Positions 11,287 to 22,357 of a stretch of DNA of 64,000 nucleotides are shown here, piece after piece. The position numbers and the translations under genes were made by a program. The notes below the pieces were generated by a model that was not told the DNA's origin, searched no databases, and was given only the letters and a program-made list of their open reading frames with translations. Numbering within the stretch: the first letter of the stretch is position 1; every line of letters starts with the position of its first letter. Source of the stretch: Acorus gramineus (lineage: Eukaryota; Streptophyta; Magnoliopsida; Acorales; Acoraceae); NCBI GenBank assembly GCA_030737835.1, contig JAUJYN010000014.1, positions 1,464,819 to 1,528,818 of the forward strand. Reading direction: 5' to 3'.

Positions 11287-11584
11287 TATTCACAATTGTT
11301 ACATTTACTCAATAGTTGTTACATTTATAAGTACATACTCAATAGTTGTTACATTTACCCAATAGTTGTTACATTTACCCAATAGTTGTTACATTTACTC
11401 AATAGTTGTTACATTTATAAGTAAATACTCACATTACTGGAAATTTCATCCTCTTTCAATATAGACATGACATCTTCAAAATATATAACTGAAAGACCCC
11501 CTTGCCAAATTGGCCCACTGCATATACAAAAAGAGTTACATTTAACAACTATTTGAAGATGTGATATTCAGAACAATTAATGAC
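11287..11584 (-). repeat. Direct duplicate of a ULP1-gene intron array plus a complete exon
   Basis: Copy of 12641-12918: the GTTACATTTACTCAATAGTT array followed by an 85-bp copy (11433-11517) of the ULP1 exon at 12767-12851, with both splice sites and an open frame but several substitutions. It lies downstream of the ULP1 stop codon, so the exon copy is presumably not used. Confidence 0.85.
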
Positions 11585-11851
11585 TGTTATATTACATGAC
11601 ATTGTTGGCTGTTACATTTACATATACACAGTAACATGCTTTGCATTGTTAATTGACTGTTATATTACATGAACGTTATATACAAAACATGTTGTTCATG
11701 GAAACACATGAATAGTAAATCACAACTTAGCATCAGACAAAATAAATCTATATTTTCATTTCATGGCTCCCAAAACATTTGTTATAAGCTGTTTACATCC
11801 AAAATTGCTATTTGTTCGATTTACAGACAGACACAACAAAACTCTAAGTGT
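11585..11851. other. 3' region of the ULP1 gene
   Basis: AT-rich sequence with a few GTTACA motifs downstream of the ULP1 stop codon. No separate gene seen. Confidence 0.5.
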
Positions 11852-14800
11852 TCAATCATCAATATTCAAAGAAACATTGTGATCCTCTTCTGTGTACGTC
11901 CTTATTTTGTCGTTGATGAACTTATGTATTATTTTGGCTCTGGTACTACTGCACATATGGCGAGTCATTACCGATGATACATCTGTTTGTAAGGCATACT
12001 GAGTCATTACATGTATGACCACAATTCCGCACTCTATGCTGCAGTTAAAAAAAACTTGAATCAGTATGTTCCTTTAATATATAATGAAATTACCTAACAA
12101 AGTAAATGAACTTACGAAAAATCAGGCTGCTGCGGTGCATTCTGAACAGAGATGATCTGTCCAGGTTCAATTCCTTCATAATGTTCAATGAATGTTTCCA
12201 TCTGTAAATTATAATGTATATGCATGAGATGTTAAATTAAGTTAAACATATATATGGTCAGAAACTTTAAGTAGTGATTACCAATTTGTTAACCATCTGC
12301 AAATGTGTGTCCATGTCTGCATACTCTTGAAGTAGTGAATTGTAGTGTCTCCATATGTTTTCAACTATGTCATACACCGCCAAAGTCCAATGCCCTTTAT
12401 TATGCAGAGGGAAGTGTATGTACCGATACAGGCTGAGATCTATCCTTTCCTTCACTAGCACCTTGAAGAGGTGACGCTGTTTTTCATTTTGCAGTGACTG
12501 AGAGATGTTTGCAGAAACGAAAAATGAAGATCGGTTGATCCGCATTGGAACTCCTTGCTCATCATATAAGATTTCTGTATACCCATCAATGACCTAAGAA
12601 ATTACAAGTAAATACATTAAATGTTGCATATAGTTTGTAATATTCACAATTGTTACATTTACTCAATAGTTGTTACATTTATAAGTACATACTCAATAGT
12701 TGTTACATTTACTCAATAGTTGTTACATTTACTCAATAGTTGTTACATTTATAAGTAAATACTCACATTACTGGAAATTTCATCCTCTTTCAATATAGAC
12801 ATGACATCTTCAAAATGAATAACTGAAAGACCCCCTTGCCAAATTGGTCCACTGCATATACAAAAAGAGTTACATTTAACAACTATTTGAAGATGTGATA
12901 TTCAGAACAATTAATGACAGTAAAATTACCTTCCAGAGGTGAGGCCAACTATTTGCCTCAATATCTTGACATCTTTTTGTCCCAGTGCCTTGGCTACATT
13001 ATTTTTTGGAATTCTGAAACTAAATTTCTGTTTTTTGGTTTCTTTCTCTTGTGGAACTCCAATAGCCACTCTTTTGGCTCTTTTTCCAGCATCAGAGTAT
13101 TGAAATTCAGGGTCCATGGGTGCTTTCCTATCCCTCATCTTGATTCTTCTAACCATTGACCTTGTCTGCTTTTTTTTTTCATGTGTTGCTTCTCCCATGT
13201 CCACCTCCACATATTGAATATCTGGTGTATATGAGTTCAGTGGAATCACATCAAGGGGTTTTGCTTCCTGTGATGGGTGTTGTGTCTGAAGGAAATCTAG
13301 CATTACAGATTGCTGTGCTATCAAGTTCTCTTTCTCAGTGATCAGTTCTTTCAGACTCATGATCTCTGCATCCAAAGCTGTCTTCTGGGTAATGTCATGC
13401 ACAGAGGCATTGTCTTCCATGTCAGAGATTATCTGTTTCTGTTTTGCAATGACACTCAGATAGCCTTTTTCTCGATCTTTGTAACCTTTTATGTCATCAT
13501 CTCTTACACTGACTTTTTTTTTCAATTTAGTTTTCACAGTTTTCAACTTTCCTATCTGTTGATTTAAACCACGGATCTTTCTCCTTAGTAAACCACATTT
13601 CTTGAAAAGACAATCTAAATTGCGGGCACTTGTTTTCAACCTGAAACTCTTACTACTGTTATCTGCCATAATTCTCAGCATGTCAATCCCATGTGCTGCC
13701 ACTGTTATTTTGAGGTTTGTGTTTTCTTCTTCTAGGGCTTCCATAGCAAGAGTTTTTTTAACATTATCTGGTGACAAGTTTCTTATTTGTACTCCTTCAC
13801 TCTGATGTTCAATTGCAGAGTCGCCAAACTGCCCCCCACAATCATCTTCCATTACTGGTTGATTGTCTTCATTGTTACTATCAGCACAGACATTCATATC
13901 CCCCAGCCACTATGTATTAAATCACCCCCACCTTCACTATTCAGAAGTTCTCTATCAATTTCCTCTTCACCTGACGGGTTATTCTCACTTTTTTCATTGG
14001 ATTCATCATTATCTGATGAAGTCTCCCCACTACCAGTCAAATCTTCTTCATTTTGTTCCAACGTTTCTTCTTCATTTTCAGTATCAATATGTGCAGAGGC
14101 CCTTACCCCCAGCTGCTGCAGCTCTATCAGCCTTGGTTCAATTTCTTCTATGGATAACTTTTTCATGTAAGAGACAAGTTTATATTAGTCAAAATGTAAC
14201 AAAGTCATAACATTTTCATTTATTTCATTTATGATCATAATAGTTAATTGCATCAGTGCAGTTTAGACATAACCAAACTTTATAAAGATATGTTACATTT
14301 TCATTTCATACTACTATTGTTAATAATATCTGCTATATTGGTACAACATAACATATGGAATGGAGACAGCTTGACAAATGTAACAAGTTTTGAACAATTT
14401 AACATGCAATGATAGTTAGTTGTTCCAAATATAAGAGATACATCCATTTAATTTAGTAACCTAACTAGAATGCTAATATTAATATGTTAATTTCTAAATC
14501 ACAAAATGTTACATTATCAACACATAGTGTGTGAAACAATGTAGCACATATTTATATTGTTACATTTATAATATTATTGTTACATTGTTTGTATACTAAT
14601 GTTCTATAATAGAGTTATGTGAATAATTGTTTTACTGAATCAGTAATGGAGTTATGAGTATTCAAATTATAACCTGTGAGGCTTTAATCTTGCGAATGTT
14701 TATCTTTGACATGGTTTTGTGGAATTTTTTCAAATCCCATTTCTTGAACCTTGGGAACACTGATGGACGTGAGGGAGAAATCAATGTTGTGTGCTCACAT

Positions 14801-16939
14801 AACCAGAACTGCATAGAAGTTAAAGAACAGTGTCAGTAAATATATTGATTGCAGTTTTCAACTAAAACAATTTGTTGTTAACTTACAGGTAGCAGAGCAA
14901 CACAGCCAGTCACACTTGCTGGGTTATTCTGATGCTTATGAATTGACTTCATCAGTAAATCTAGTATTGATGTTGACCAATCAAACTCTTTTATGTTGTT
15001 GATGTCCTCTAAATACTGAAAGGTAGCCCACCCTATGGTGTGACCACTGTTTGTGTAAAATAACCCCACAAACAAGTACAGGCAGCACAACTTCGTGAAA
15101 TCGTTCAGGTCATGGATTGATTCTCCCTCCAATGCAACCAGAAGTTGCTCCTTGATATATGGAGCATTAGGTCTGCTCACGGACCCAAATCTTCGTTTTA
15201 TGAACTCTGTGTTTGGCTTGGTGCCATAGTTCACTGTAACAAAGTGCAGTCAAACCCATTAATCATGATCATGATGTTACATTTTTGGAAAACTAAATGT
15301 AATTCAAAACAGGAAATTCTGATTACCTTTTACTTCTTTTTTGCCAGATTTGATGCCCAATATAACGTCTATTTCTGTTGGAGTTATTTTCAAAGTTTTG
15401 CCACCAATCTTGAAAGATTCAGAATGTGGATCATAACATTGTATTATCCGCACAACATCTTCATCGTTCTTTTTAGCTTGTTTACAATCATACTTCTTGT
15501 CCAACAACCCACTGAACAGACTCCAGAAAGGTGTTGCTTGTAGCATATTCAGATGTCTTTCCTTCAGTTTCAGAGTGGAAAATATTTCATAAATCCTATA
15601 CAAGGATGATCTGAAGTGTGGTTGAATTGATTTTCCCTTCTTATTTGCAGCTTTGTGTGACCTATTGTTCTCTGAAAAAAGAATGAACATGATTATATGA
15701 AGTTTGCAAATGTAACAACTATTGAGTAAATGTAACAACTATTGAGTAAATGTAACAACTATTAGGTAAATGTAACAACTATTATGTAAATGTAACAACT
15801 ATTGAGTATGTACTTATAAATGTAACAACTATTGAGTAAATGTAACAATTGTGAATATTACAAACTATATGCAACATTTAATGTATTTACTTGTAATTTC
15901 TTAGATCATTGATGGGTATACAGAAATCTTATCCAATTTGTGTTACATTTAGTATGTATATGTCACATTTTCATATGAAAACATCTAAACCGTAATCCAA
16001 AACCTAATATTTTCATATGAAAACCTCCAAAACCATGTTACATTTAATCAAAAACACTTAAACCGTATTCCAAAACCTAATATTTTCATATGAAAACCTC
16101 CAAAACCAAATCTGTTACATTTAGAGTGCAAATGTCACATTTTGTTACATTTGATCAAAAACATCTAAACCGTATCCAAAACCTAATATTTTCATATGAA
16201 AACCTCCAAAACCAAATCTGTTACATTTAGAGTGCAAATGTCACATTTTGTTACATTTGATCAAAAAACATCTAAACCGTATTCCAAAACCTAATATTTT
16301 CATATGAAAACCTCGAAAACCTCCAAAACTAAATCTGTTACATTTAGAGTGCAAATGTCACATTTTGCTACATTTAATCAAAAACATTCAAACCCTAATC
16401 CGAAACCTAATACAATCTGTTACATTTAGAGTGCAAATGTCACATTTACAGAAGCGCATTTAATATTTTGTTACATTCAATCAAAACATCTAAACCCTAA
16501 TAAAAAAAGCTAATCCAATTTGTGTTACATTTATTATGTAAACGTCACATTTTCGAGTATTTTAATATTCAGTTACATGCCATGTAAAACCCTAATACAA
16601 AACCTAATATGATCTGTTACATTTACTCTGCAAGTGAAATCTTTGAATCTTCGAATCCCCTGTTTGGAAAAATCAAAACATTTGATAAAAAAGAAATAAA
16701 AACATTTGCACCTCTTAATTTATTAGTATTGTAAACAATCTGTTACATTATGTTTCCAAGATCTTCATAAACTAATCGAAACCCTAAAACAATCTGTCAT
16801 ATGTACAATGCAAACGCAATGTAGGAGCTGTTTCGAAACCCTATTTTGGAAAAACGAAGCATTTCGTTCAAACACACAGAAAAAAAAAAGAAATTCGGGA
16901 AATAAAGGAAAACAAGGTTTTCTTACTGCTTGTCGCCAT
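11852..16939 (-). CDS. ULP1-like cysteine protease of a Kaonashi MULE, one apparent frameshift
   Basis: ULP1/C48 proteases cleave SUMO-like conjugates; in Kaonashi MULEs the role is unknown. Exons on the minus strand: possible tiny first exon 16939-16927 (MATS+1), 15671-15327, 15233-14887, 14808-14674, 14157-12930, 12851-12767, 12593-12282, 12201-12116, 12038-11852. All have GT/AG borders and consistent phases, about 912 residues if one base is added at 13900-13904. The N-terminal part has the pattern TPFWSLF...DVVRIIQCYDP typical of plant transposon ULP proteins. The middle is acidic, then coiled-coil. The C-terminal peptidase keeps His (GHWTLAVYD), Asn (HYNSL) and Cys (ECGIVV) of the triad. 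The first exon is inferred from phase only. Confidence 0.8.
12282..12593 (-). CDS. ULP1 peptidase exon with the catalytic His
   Basis: A 104-codon exon, phase 0 at both ends, encoding FPLHNKGHWTLAVYD and WRHYNSL. In C48 peptidases these supply the catalytic His and the Asp/Asn. The catalytic Cys is supplied by the last exon (12038-11852). Confidence 0.85.
12641..12918 (-). repeat. Parent copy of the GTTACATTT array with ULP1 exon
   Basis: Intronic array of GTTACATTTACTCAATAGTT units (12648-12760) and the exon 12767-12851. Direct copy at 11287-11584; a partial inverted copy of the neighbouring part lies at 15709-15935. Confidence 0.85.
13900..13904 (-). other. Frameshift position in the ULP1 gene (G5 run)
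   Basis: The acidic frame read from 14157 ends in TGA just after this five-G run. The long coiled-coil frame opens in the next phase at once, and an upstream stop excludes a longer start in that phase. One extra G would join the two frames. This may be a real mutation or a base-calling or assembly error. Confidence 0.75.
15709..15935 (+). repeat. Inverted copy of the ULP1 intron array and start of a peptidase exon
   Basis: Reverse-complement copy of about 12566-12790. It contains five or more TGTAACAACTATTGAGTAAA units, then the intron, acceptor and first ~28 bases of the exon that begins at 12593. It lies just upstream of the exon at 15671. Confidence 0.85.
15940..16480 (-). repeat. Tandem ~106-117-bp repeats in ULP1 intron 1
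   Basis: About four to five copies. Anchor sequence AAATCTGTTACATTTAGAGTG at about 16108, 16214 and 16331, with AACCTAATATTTTCATATGA between. All copies contain GTTACATTT. Confidence 0.8.
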
Positions 16940-17224
16940 TTTGTTTTTCCAGAGAATCCAAGCAGTTCGGCGAAGAAAAAACGATGCGTAGAGACAGATT
17001 TAGGGTTTTTTTCCCCTTCTGCAACGAATGTGATTATTGGTGGTGAGAGAATTTGAAAGATCGTTTTGGCTCGCCGAAAGTGACGGTCGTGTTTAATCGT
17101 GGACGTCGAATCCGGATTTCTTTGATACGCGCGCGTGTTTTCGAGTAGTTTTTATGAGAGGGTATAATTGGTTTTTGCTTTGTTACCCTTTTTGAAAAGT
17201 GAAATAATGAGCCAATGACAGGTT
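16940..17224 (-). promoter_or_regulatory. Putative ULP1 gene promoter/leader inside the MULE right end
   Basis: Non-repetitive, moderately GC-rich DNA between the possible first ATG and the right terminal repeat. No clear TATA box was picked out. Assignment is by position only. Confidence 0.35.
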
Positions 17225-17283
17225 GACACCTCATGGGGCTTGTGAGTGGGGCTTATATTTTGGGGCCTAGGTATCACCACTGA
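17225..17283 (-). repeat. MULE right terminal inverted repeat
   Basis: On the plus strand it carries TGGGGCT at 17234, TGGGGCT at 17247 and TGGGGCC at 17261, mirroring the left terminus. Confidence 0.7.
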
Positions 17284-17293
17284 TATATATATA

Positions 17294-17594
17294 TAGTGAA
17301 ATGATAAGATGCGGCCACTATACCCTCTTCCTTAGGTGTGGTCACCGTGTCATTACCATCCGATTAAATGGATTTTAATCAGACGGTTAAAATAACCACC
17401 CCATGAAATCACATATATCCCTATGAATCATGATCCCTCTTTTTTCTCCACATGATCTCCCTTTTTATCTCTTGTGATTCTTTTATGGACCATTTTCTCA
17501 CTATTTGATTAAATGCACCCTTTTTGTATGGTGACTAGAAGGTGACCGCATATTAAAAGGGGGTATGGTGTCCACACCATATCACTTCTCTATA
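17294..17594. mobile_element. MITE with ~55-bp imperfect terminal inverted repeats in a (TA)n site
   Basis: The left end (TATATAGTGAAATGATAAG and on to GGTCACC) pairs with the reverse complement of the right end (TATATAGAGAAGTGATATGG and on to GGTCACC). Both sides continue as TATATA. It lies directly beside the right end of the large MULE. No coding capacity. Confidence 0.7.
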
Positions 17595-17609
17595 TATATA
17601 TATTATGTG

Positions 17610-17830
17610 TTAAGGGAGATGAAGAGCTTGGGTAAAAATGTCTTTTTCAATCCACCTAGATTGGGATTGAGGGAATATCATCTCTTAAGAGGGATTCCCA
17701 ATCCCACTCTCTCAATTTCAATCTCTCTTTTAAAATTTATTCAAACAACTTATTGACCTGGATTGGGATTCTCAATCCCAATCCAAGCACCCAATACTTC
17801 TATCCAAACAAGCCTATGATTCTATAATTT
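17610..17830. mobile_element. MITE-like hairpin repeat, relative of 3228-3385
   Basis: Contains the perfect hairpin GGATTGGGATT-CTC-AATCCCAATCC near 17761 and further GATTGGGATTGAG / GGATTCCCAATCCC pairs. Ends with CCAAACAAGCCTA, the complement of the start seen at 3228. Ends are approximate. Confidence 0.45.
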
Positions 17831-20265
17831 TATTATTTTTTTTTTGTAAAAAAACTATTATTAATGGGTAACACAATTCTTAATAGATCACTATTAATAT
17901 TTGAGATATTTCAATCAACATAAATATAGATTTTGAAAACTATTCTTAATAGTCACTGTTCACGAAGATCAGATCAAAAGATTTTGAAAACTATTTTTCT
18001 ACCCACACTCAAGAACTCGAACAGGACCAGCGGCAGTCTCTCATCACCAATATGCCATAGGCTTTTGGGACAGAGTGAACTTATATTTTCATGGAGTATC
18101 ATGATCCCCTCAAAGTCCTGGCATTTGAAATTCTATTTTGTAGTTCTGATTGATCAATTAAATGTATATTTCAACATATATATTTTCAACTCAAATACAC
18201 TATATTAATAAAATAAAGTATTTCACAGTTTACAAAATAATGAAATTATTAACTCTGTTTTAAATAACAATGTTGGGAACCTTTGACAAACTTTGACACA
18301 CTAAATATGATTGTGGGTCATACGGAATTTTGCATATGTGGATTGATACTAATAAAATAAAAAAATTGTCTGTTAAAGATCAACTACGACAGACAGAGAA
18401 AATATAATCTTCGTTGGACTCTGTCTTCATTTTTCATTTAAGATTTTAAAGAAAGTTGATTTGGTTTGTAATTAGTATTATCTACAAACTCGTGTCTCTT
18501 ATCAGAATAAATTGGAGATTCTTTTCACTTTAATTTTAAATTCATTTATATGAAAAATATTCATACATGTGTGTGTGTGTAAATATGTCTACAAACACCC
18601 AAGCATTTGTATCTATGTGTGCATCCATGCCTGTTGCCTACCATGATTACAGTACGAAATTTTATTTTGTTTTCTGGTAGTATATATCAATAATGTGATA
18701 TCATTGTTTTCAGTTGTCCATGGATAAAGAGAACAATTAGAAGATCTACTTTACTGGGAATTGGAAATTAGAACTACCAACCATGAAATGGAGAGTTACA
18801 TGTGCATTGGGAACATAAAAATAACTATCACTATAATATCACTTCACAATTGTGAGTGTTCAGAGGAGATACATGTGCATTGGCAACATAATAAATTGAC
18901 ACACTAATTAATAATTACAATTGTGCATGTTCAGATGCTTTTGATGCATAAGGTTGTTTTGGCTTTTTAAATGATTACCACATGTTGCTGATTCTAGCTG
19001 ACTTAACTATTATAATATTTATTGTGTGTTTCATGAGATTGCAACATGGAGTATGCTGTAAAATTTGATTAGGTAACTCATAAATGAAGTTATTTCTGAT
19101 AGTAAATTAACTTCACTAAAGTTTGAGCAAGTCTGTGATTGACTTAGTTAGTATATACTAATCAGTTTCAATAAGACCATGCCTGCATCAATTGACTTGT
19201 TTTCTATGAAGACTGAAAAACACTGACATGTCCGTGGAAGATTTAAAGAAAAGCTGCTTCTTCAACACGATATGTGAGTTGAAAATCTAATGTAGTTTTC
19301 ATTGACTATACTGAAACTCTTTTTTCTTTTGGTTTGAATTTGGCAGCTCTACAAGGTAAAATTTCAAGATGAAAAATTATGGACCACTTACAACCAAAAT
19401 TGACTGGACAAACATTGCCAAGAGTGACCGATCCACATTTCGTGTTGCACTTGATTATAATTATAAAATATAAAAAGGGAGAAGGAAAGAATATTGTAAA
19501 ATTTTTCACGCACTATGTACGAAAAAGACAAGTAATGAAAGATGTAAAGTTTTTAAAGAAGAGAGAACAAAAGTGATTCAAGTGGATACAATATTAAAAG
19601 ATCAAAAGGGACCACAAAGAATACTAAAATGGACCATGTGTGATGAGAGAGTGTGGGATGAGAAGATAAAAACAATGAAGATAGAGGTGGAGGTGGTGGG
19701 GTAGTTTGGGATGTGATGGAGGCCACTAAATTGTAAGTATTTGTACTAAATTAATCTTTCGGTTATTAATAGTTAGGTTACGGCATGCACGACAGACATC
19801 ACATTAAACTATGTCATCCTTCAAGTGTTTAAGCGTACTGTATTAGATGAGCAATCCACAGATTTTAGAAGCAGTAAGGAAATAAGAAAATGTGTTTGTT
19901 TTGGTTGTGCCTACTGCATGAATGCATGCCAAAGTTTTCCTTCGTCATATAGTTGAATAAATTTTTGAAGGATGCTTAAGTCATGAACCAAGTTCATTTA
20001 ATTATGTGGGAGGATAGATTTATGCTCTCATGCTTTGATTCCTCAAGCAACCAACCAAGAATTCCATTATATATGATATCTTAGGTCGCATGGTAGTGTT
20101 TAAATTATAGTTTAATAACAATTTGAATCTTTATATTTTCATTGATGAGCCAATGTTACATTTTAATCTGTACAATTTAGTTGTGTAATTTTGATTTTAT
20201 AGACTAGTCAATCAAGTGATTTATGAATGTTTTTGTCTTATTTTGTGTCCTAATTTCTTCATAAT
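17831..20265. other. Gene-poor AT-rich DNA
   Basis: No coding exon, RNA gene or bounded element recognised. Short open frames are not conserved-looking. Confidence 0.5.
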
Positions 20266-20517
20266 ATGATCACAACCCAATTAAACTTTACATTACTAAA
20301 AATGAATTGTTTCTCTTTTAAAATTTCACCTTCGAGGGTATGTGGATGGCGGGCAAAAACCTTCACACCAGGTGATAGAGTGGCATTCAAAGGTTGTACC
20401 CCATACAGTGAGAACATTTGGGAGCTAGCTTTTCGATTCATTCAGGATTGGGACAGATTCTACCCGGGTACCATGTCAATTGCGATGCTGGGTGGGCGTC
20501 TTCTTATTCATGAGTGA
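20266..20517 (+). CDS. Unrecognised short open frame
   Basis: An 83-codon frame with a non-low-complexity segment (FTPGDRVAFKGCTPY, then GTMSIAMLGGRLLIHE). It could be a decayed exon of a cellular or transposon gene, but no family was recognised and no splice context is convincing. It stops 47 bases before the target site of the hAT element at 20572. Confidence 0.15.
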   Translation: MITTQLNFTLLKMNCFSFKISPSRVCGWRAKTFTPGDRVAFKGCTPYSENIWELAFRFIQDWDRFYPGTMSIAMLGGRLLIHE

Positions 20518-20571
20518 TCAGTTGGAAAATTGGTGGGAGCTCTCTCCATTAGATGTCTCTTCTACTGTGAC

Positions 20572-21404
20572 CAGGGGCGGAGGTTCGGCTTGGCCGGGCT
20601 GTAGCCCCCCCTCCCAAATTTTTTTTTTTAAAAAAAACTTAGGTAACGGTTGTGACTATTCCCTCCATTATTCAGCCATAATTACCCCTAATTACTACCC
20701 CTAATCATGGTTGATTATCCTCTCTCACACCAGCTTGTATATGACTACACAGTTAATTATTGTCTTGTATAGGCTAATTAATCCAGCCATTATTTGCCTA
20801 TTACACACAACCATCACTTACCTTGCATTGAAGAGACGTATCTCAATTTTTATTGATTACATGGTGAGATACACGTTTCTTATACAATAATACAATAGAT
20901 ACAAGATGAGAAAGGAATTCTCCCCTACTACTAATTTTGTCATGGTTTTCATATTTCTCGTACAAAAATATGGTTTTAAAATTTTCAAATCTTTGTTAAA
21001 ATGACTCATTCATTGTATCTTTACTAGCCTAGATATATTGGCATCAATTATATTTTTTTCAATTATGAAACTTGTTAAAACAACACTTCATACTAAGACG
21101 AAAGATGATTTTCTTGTAGATTCTATGATTGTTTACATTTAAATTTTTGTTGCTAAAAATACTGACTCAGATTCAGTAATAGATGATTTATATTCTCGAG
21201 AGGATCGTAAACATGCTTCAATAACGTATTTTCTGAAAGAAAAAAAAATTAATCTTTTGTCTATTTTTTTCTTTTTGCATATCTATAACAAAATTTACTA
21301 GAAATAAATTATAAACTCATTTGATTTTTATAAAATTTAAATTGTTTATTGGATTTCGAGTTAATGTCAGCCCCCCTTAATATAAAATTCTGCTTCCGCC
21401 CTTG
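20572..21404 (+). mobile_element. Non-autonomous hAT element with 8-bp target duplication
   Basis: 833 bp. Ends CAGGGGCGGAG...CTTCCGCCCTTG are inverted repeats of hAT type. Both sides carry the same 8 bases ACTGTGAC (20564-20571 and 21405-21412). Inside, a decayed frame reads TKTKDDFLVDSMIVYI and later SDSVIDDLYSREDRKHAS, resembling the C-terminal region of TTF-type hAT transposases with the hAT dimerisation domain. It is interrupted by stops, so the element cannot move itself. Confidence 0.9.
21060..21225 (+). pseudogene. Remnant of hAT (TTF-type) transposase C terminus
   Basis: Two short conserved blocks in different relation to stop codons. The match is by motif memory, not by alignment. 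Confidence 0.5.
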
Positions 21405-21412
21405 ACTGTGAC

Positions 21413-22357
21413 ACTCCTAGTTTGTTTGTTTTTTTATTTTTTTTATTACATTTGTAACTTTTTTTTAAAATGGTAGACTCTTACCACTGTCATTTTTATT
21501 GAGCAAATCATAATTGTATTTATAGCTTGAGTTTAATTCTTATTAATATAAGGGTGTAAACATACCGTCAAAAAACCTCTCTTTTAAAATTTTAAAAGAA
21601 AACATAGTCATTATTCAGGTTTTCAGTTGTTACTTGATTTCTCATGTAGTAGTGGATGACCTCTTTCAAGGTCACGCGAAATGGATATCCTGTAAGTATC
21701 CGTAAACAATCAGAACAATAGCTGCTTTGAAATGAAAGCTATTATTCTCTTTCATTGGATAATGGAACAATTATTATGTCCAGGATCATTGAATGGGACC
21801 ATAAGAAAATACAATGCCAAATATAAGGAAAAAAAGAACAGAATATAATTCAAGCCACCACTCTTGAACCAGGGCCACAAAAGATCAACTAGCTTGAGTA
21901 TTATTGAAGATACTAGCTAGTGAAAATATCAAAATACACATACGAGCTGTTGAAATAACATTTTTACAAAAGCATACATTGAGACAACTACAAAATTGCG
22001 AGTAATCGTAAAGGAAAATTAATGAGGAATATAAAGAAAGATATTTTTTTAAAAAAAAGAGGTATCTTAAAATACCTCACCCGCCTCTCTTTCTCACTCC
22101 CTCAGCCATGGTCGAACGGATGAACGTGACAACCCTTCACCAACTCAACCATCCTAGAAAGTGGTGTAAAGATAAGATAACATACAAATTTTTTTTTTTT
22201 GGTCTTGGGATTTATTTGTTAGGTTGGTTGCATAGAATATATATTATAATAGTAGTATGATTGAAACAAAGGCGTGCCTAGTGATGTCCTTCCATGATCA
22301 TCAAGTTTAAAATCATTCGGCTACTCTACTTAATATATTAATTAACAATATATATGT
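21413..22357. other. AT-rich intergenic DNA
   Basis: No gene or bounded repeat recognised. Confidence 0.5.

Larger units (their letters stand above)
6908..17283. mobile_element. 10.4-kb Kaonashi-type Mutator-like element (transposase + ULP1-like protease)
   Basis: Imperfect terminal inverted repeats of about 60 bases (left 6908-6966, right 17225-17283) begin TCARTRRTGAT and carry three RGCCCCA motifs each. Inside are a FAR1/MURA-type transposase (plus) and a convergent ULP1-like protease gene (minus). That pair is known from the Kaonashi group of plant MULEs. Both ends lie in TA tracts, so the target duplication cannot be read. The element is full of GTTACA/TGTAAC motifs and internal duplications. 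Confidence 0.85.

Noticed and set aside
11325-11425. CRISPR-like regular repeats
   Set aside because: Spacers are not unique, the host is a plant nucleus, and the units are simple GTTACATTT tandem repeats.
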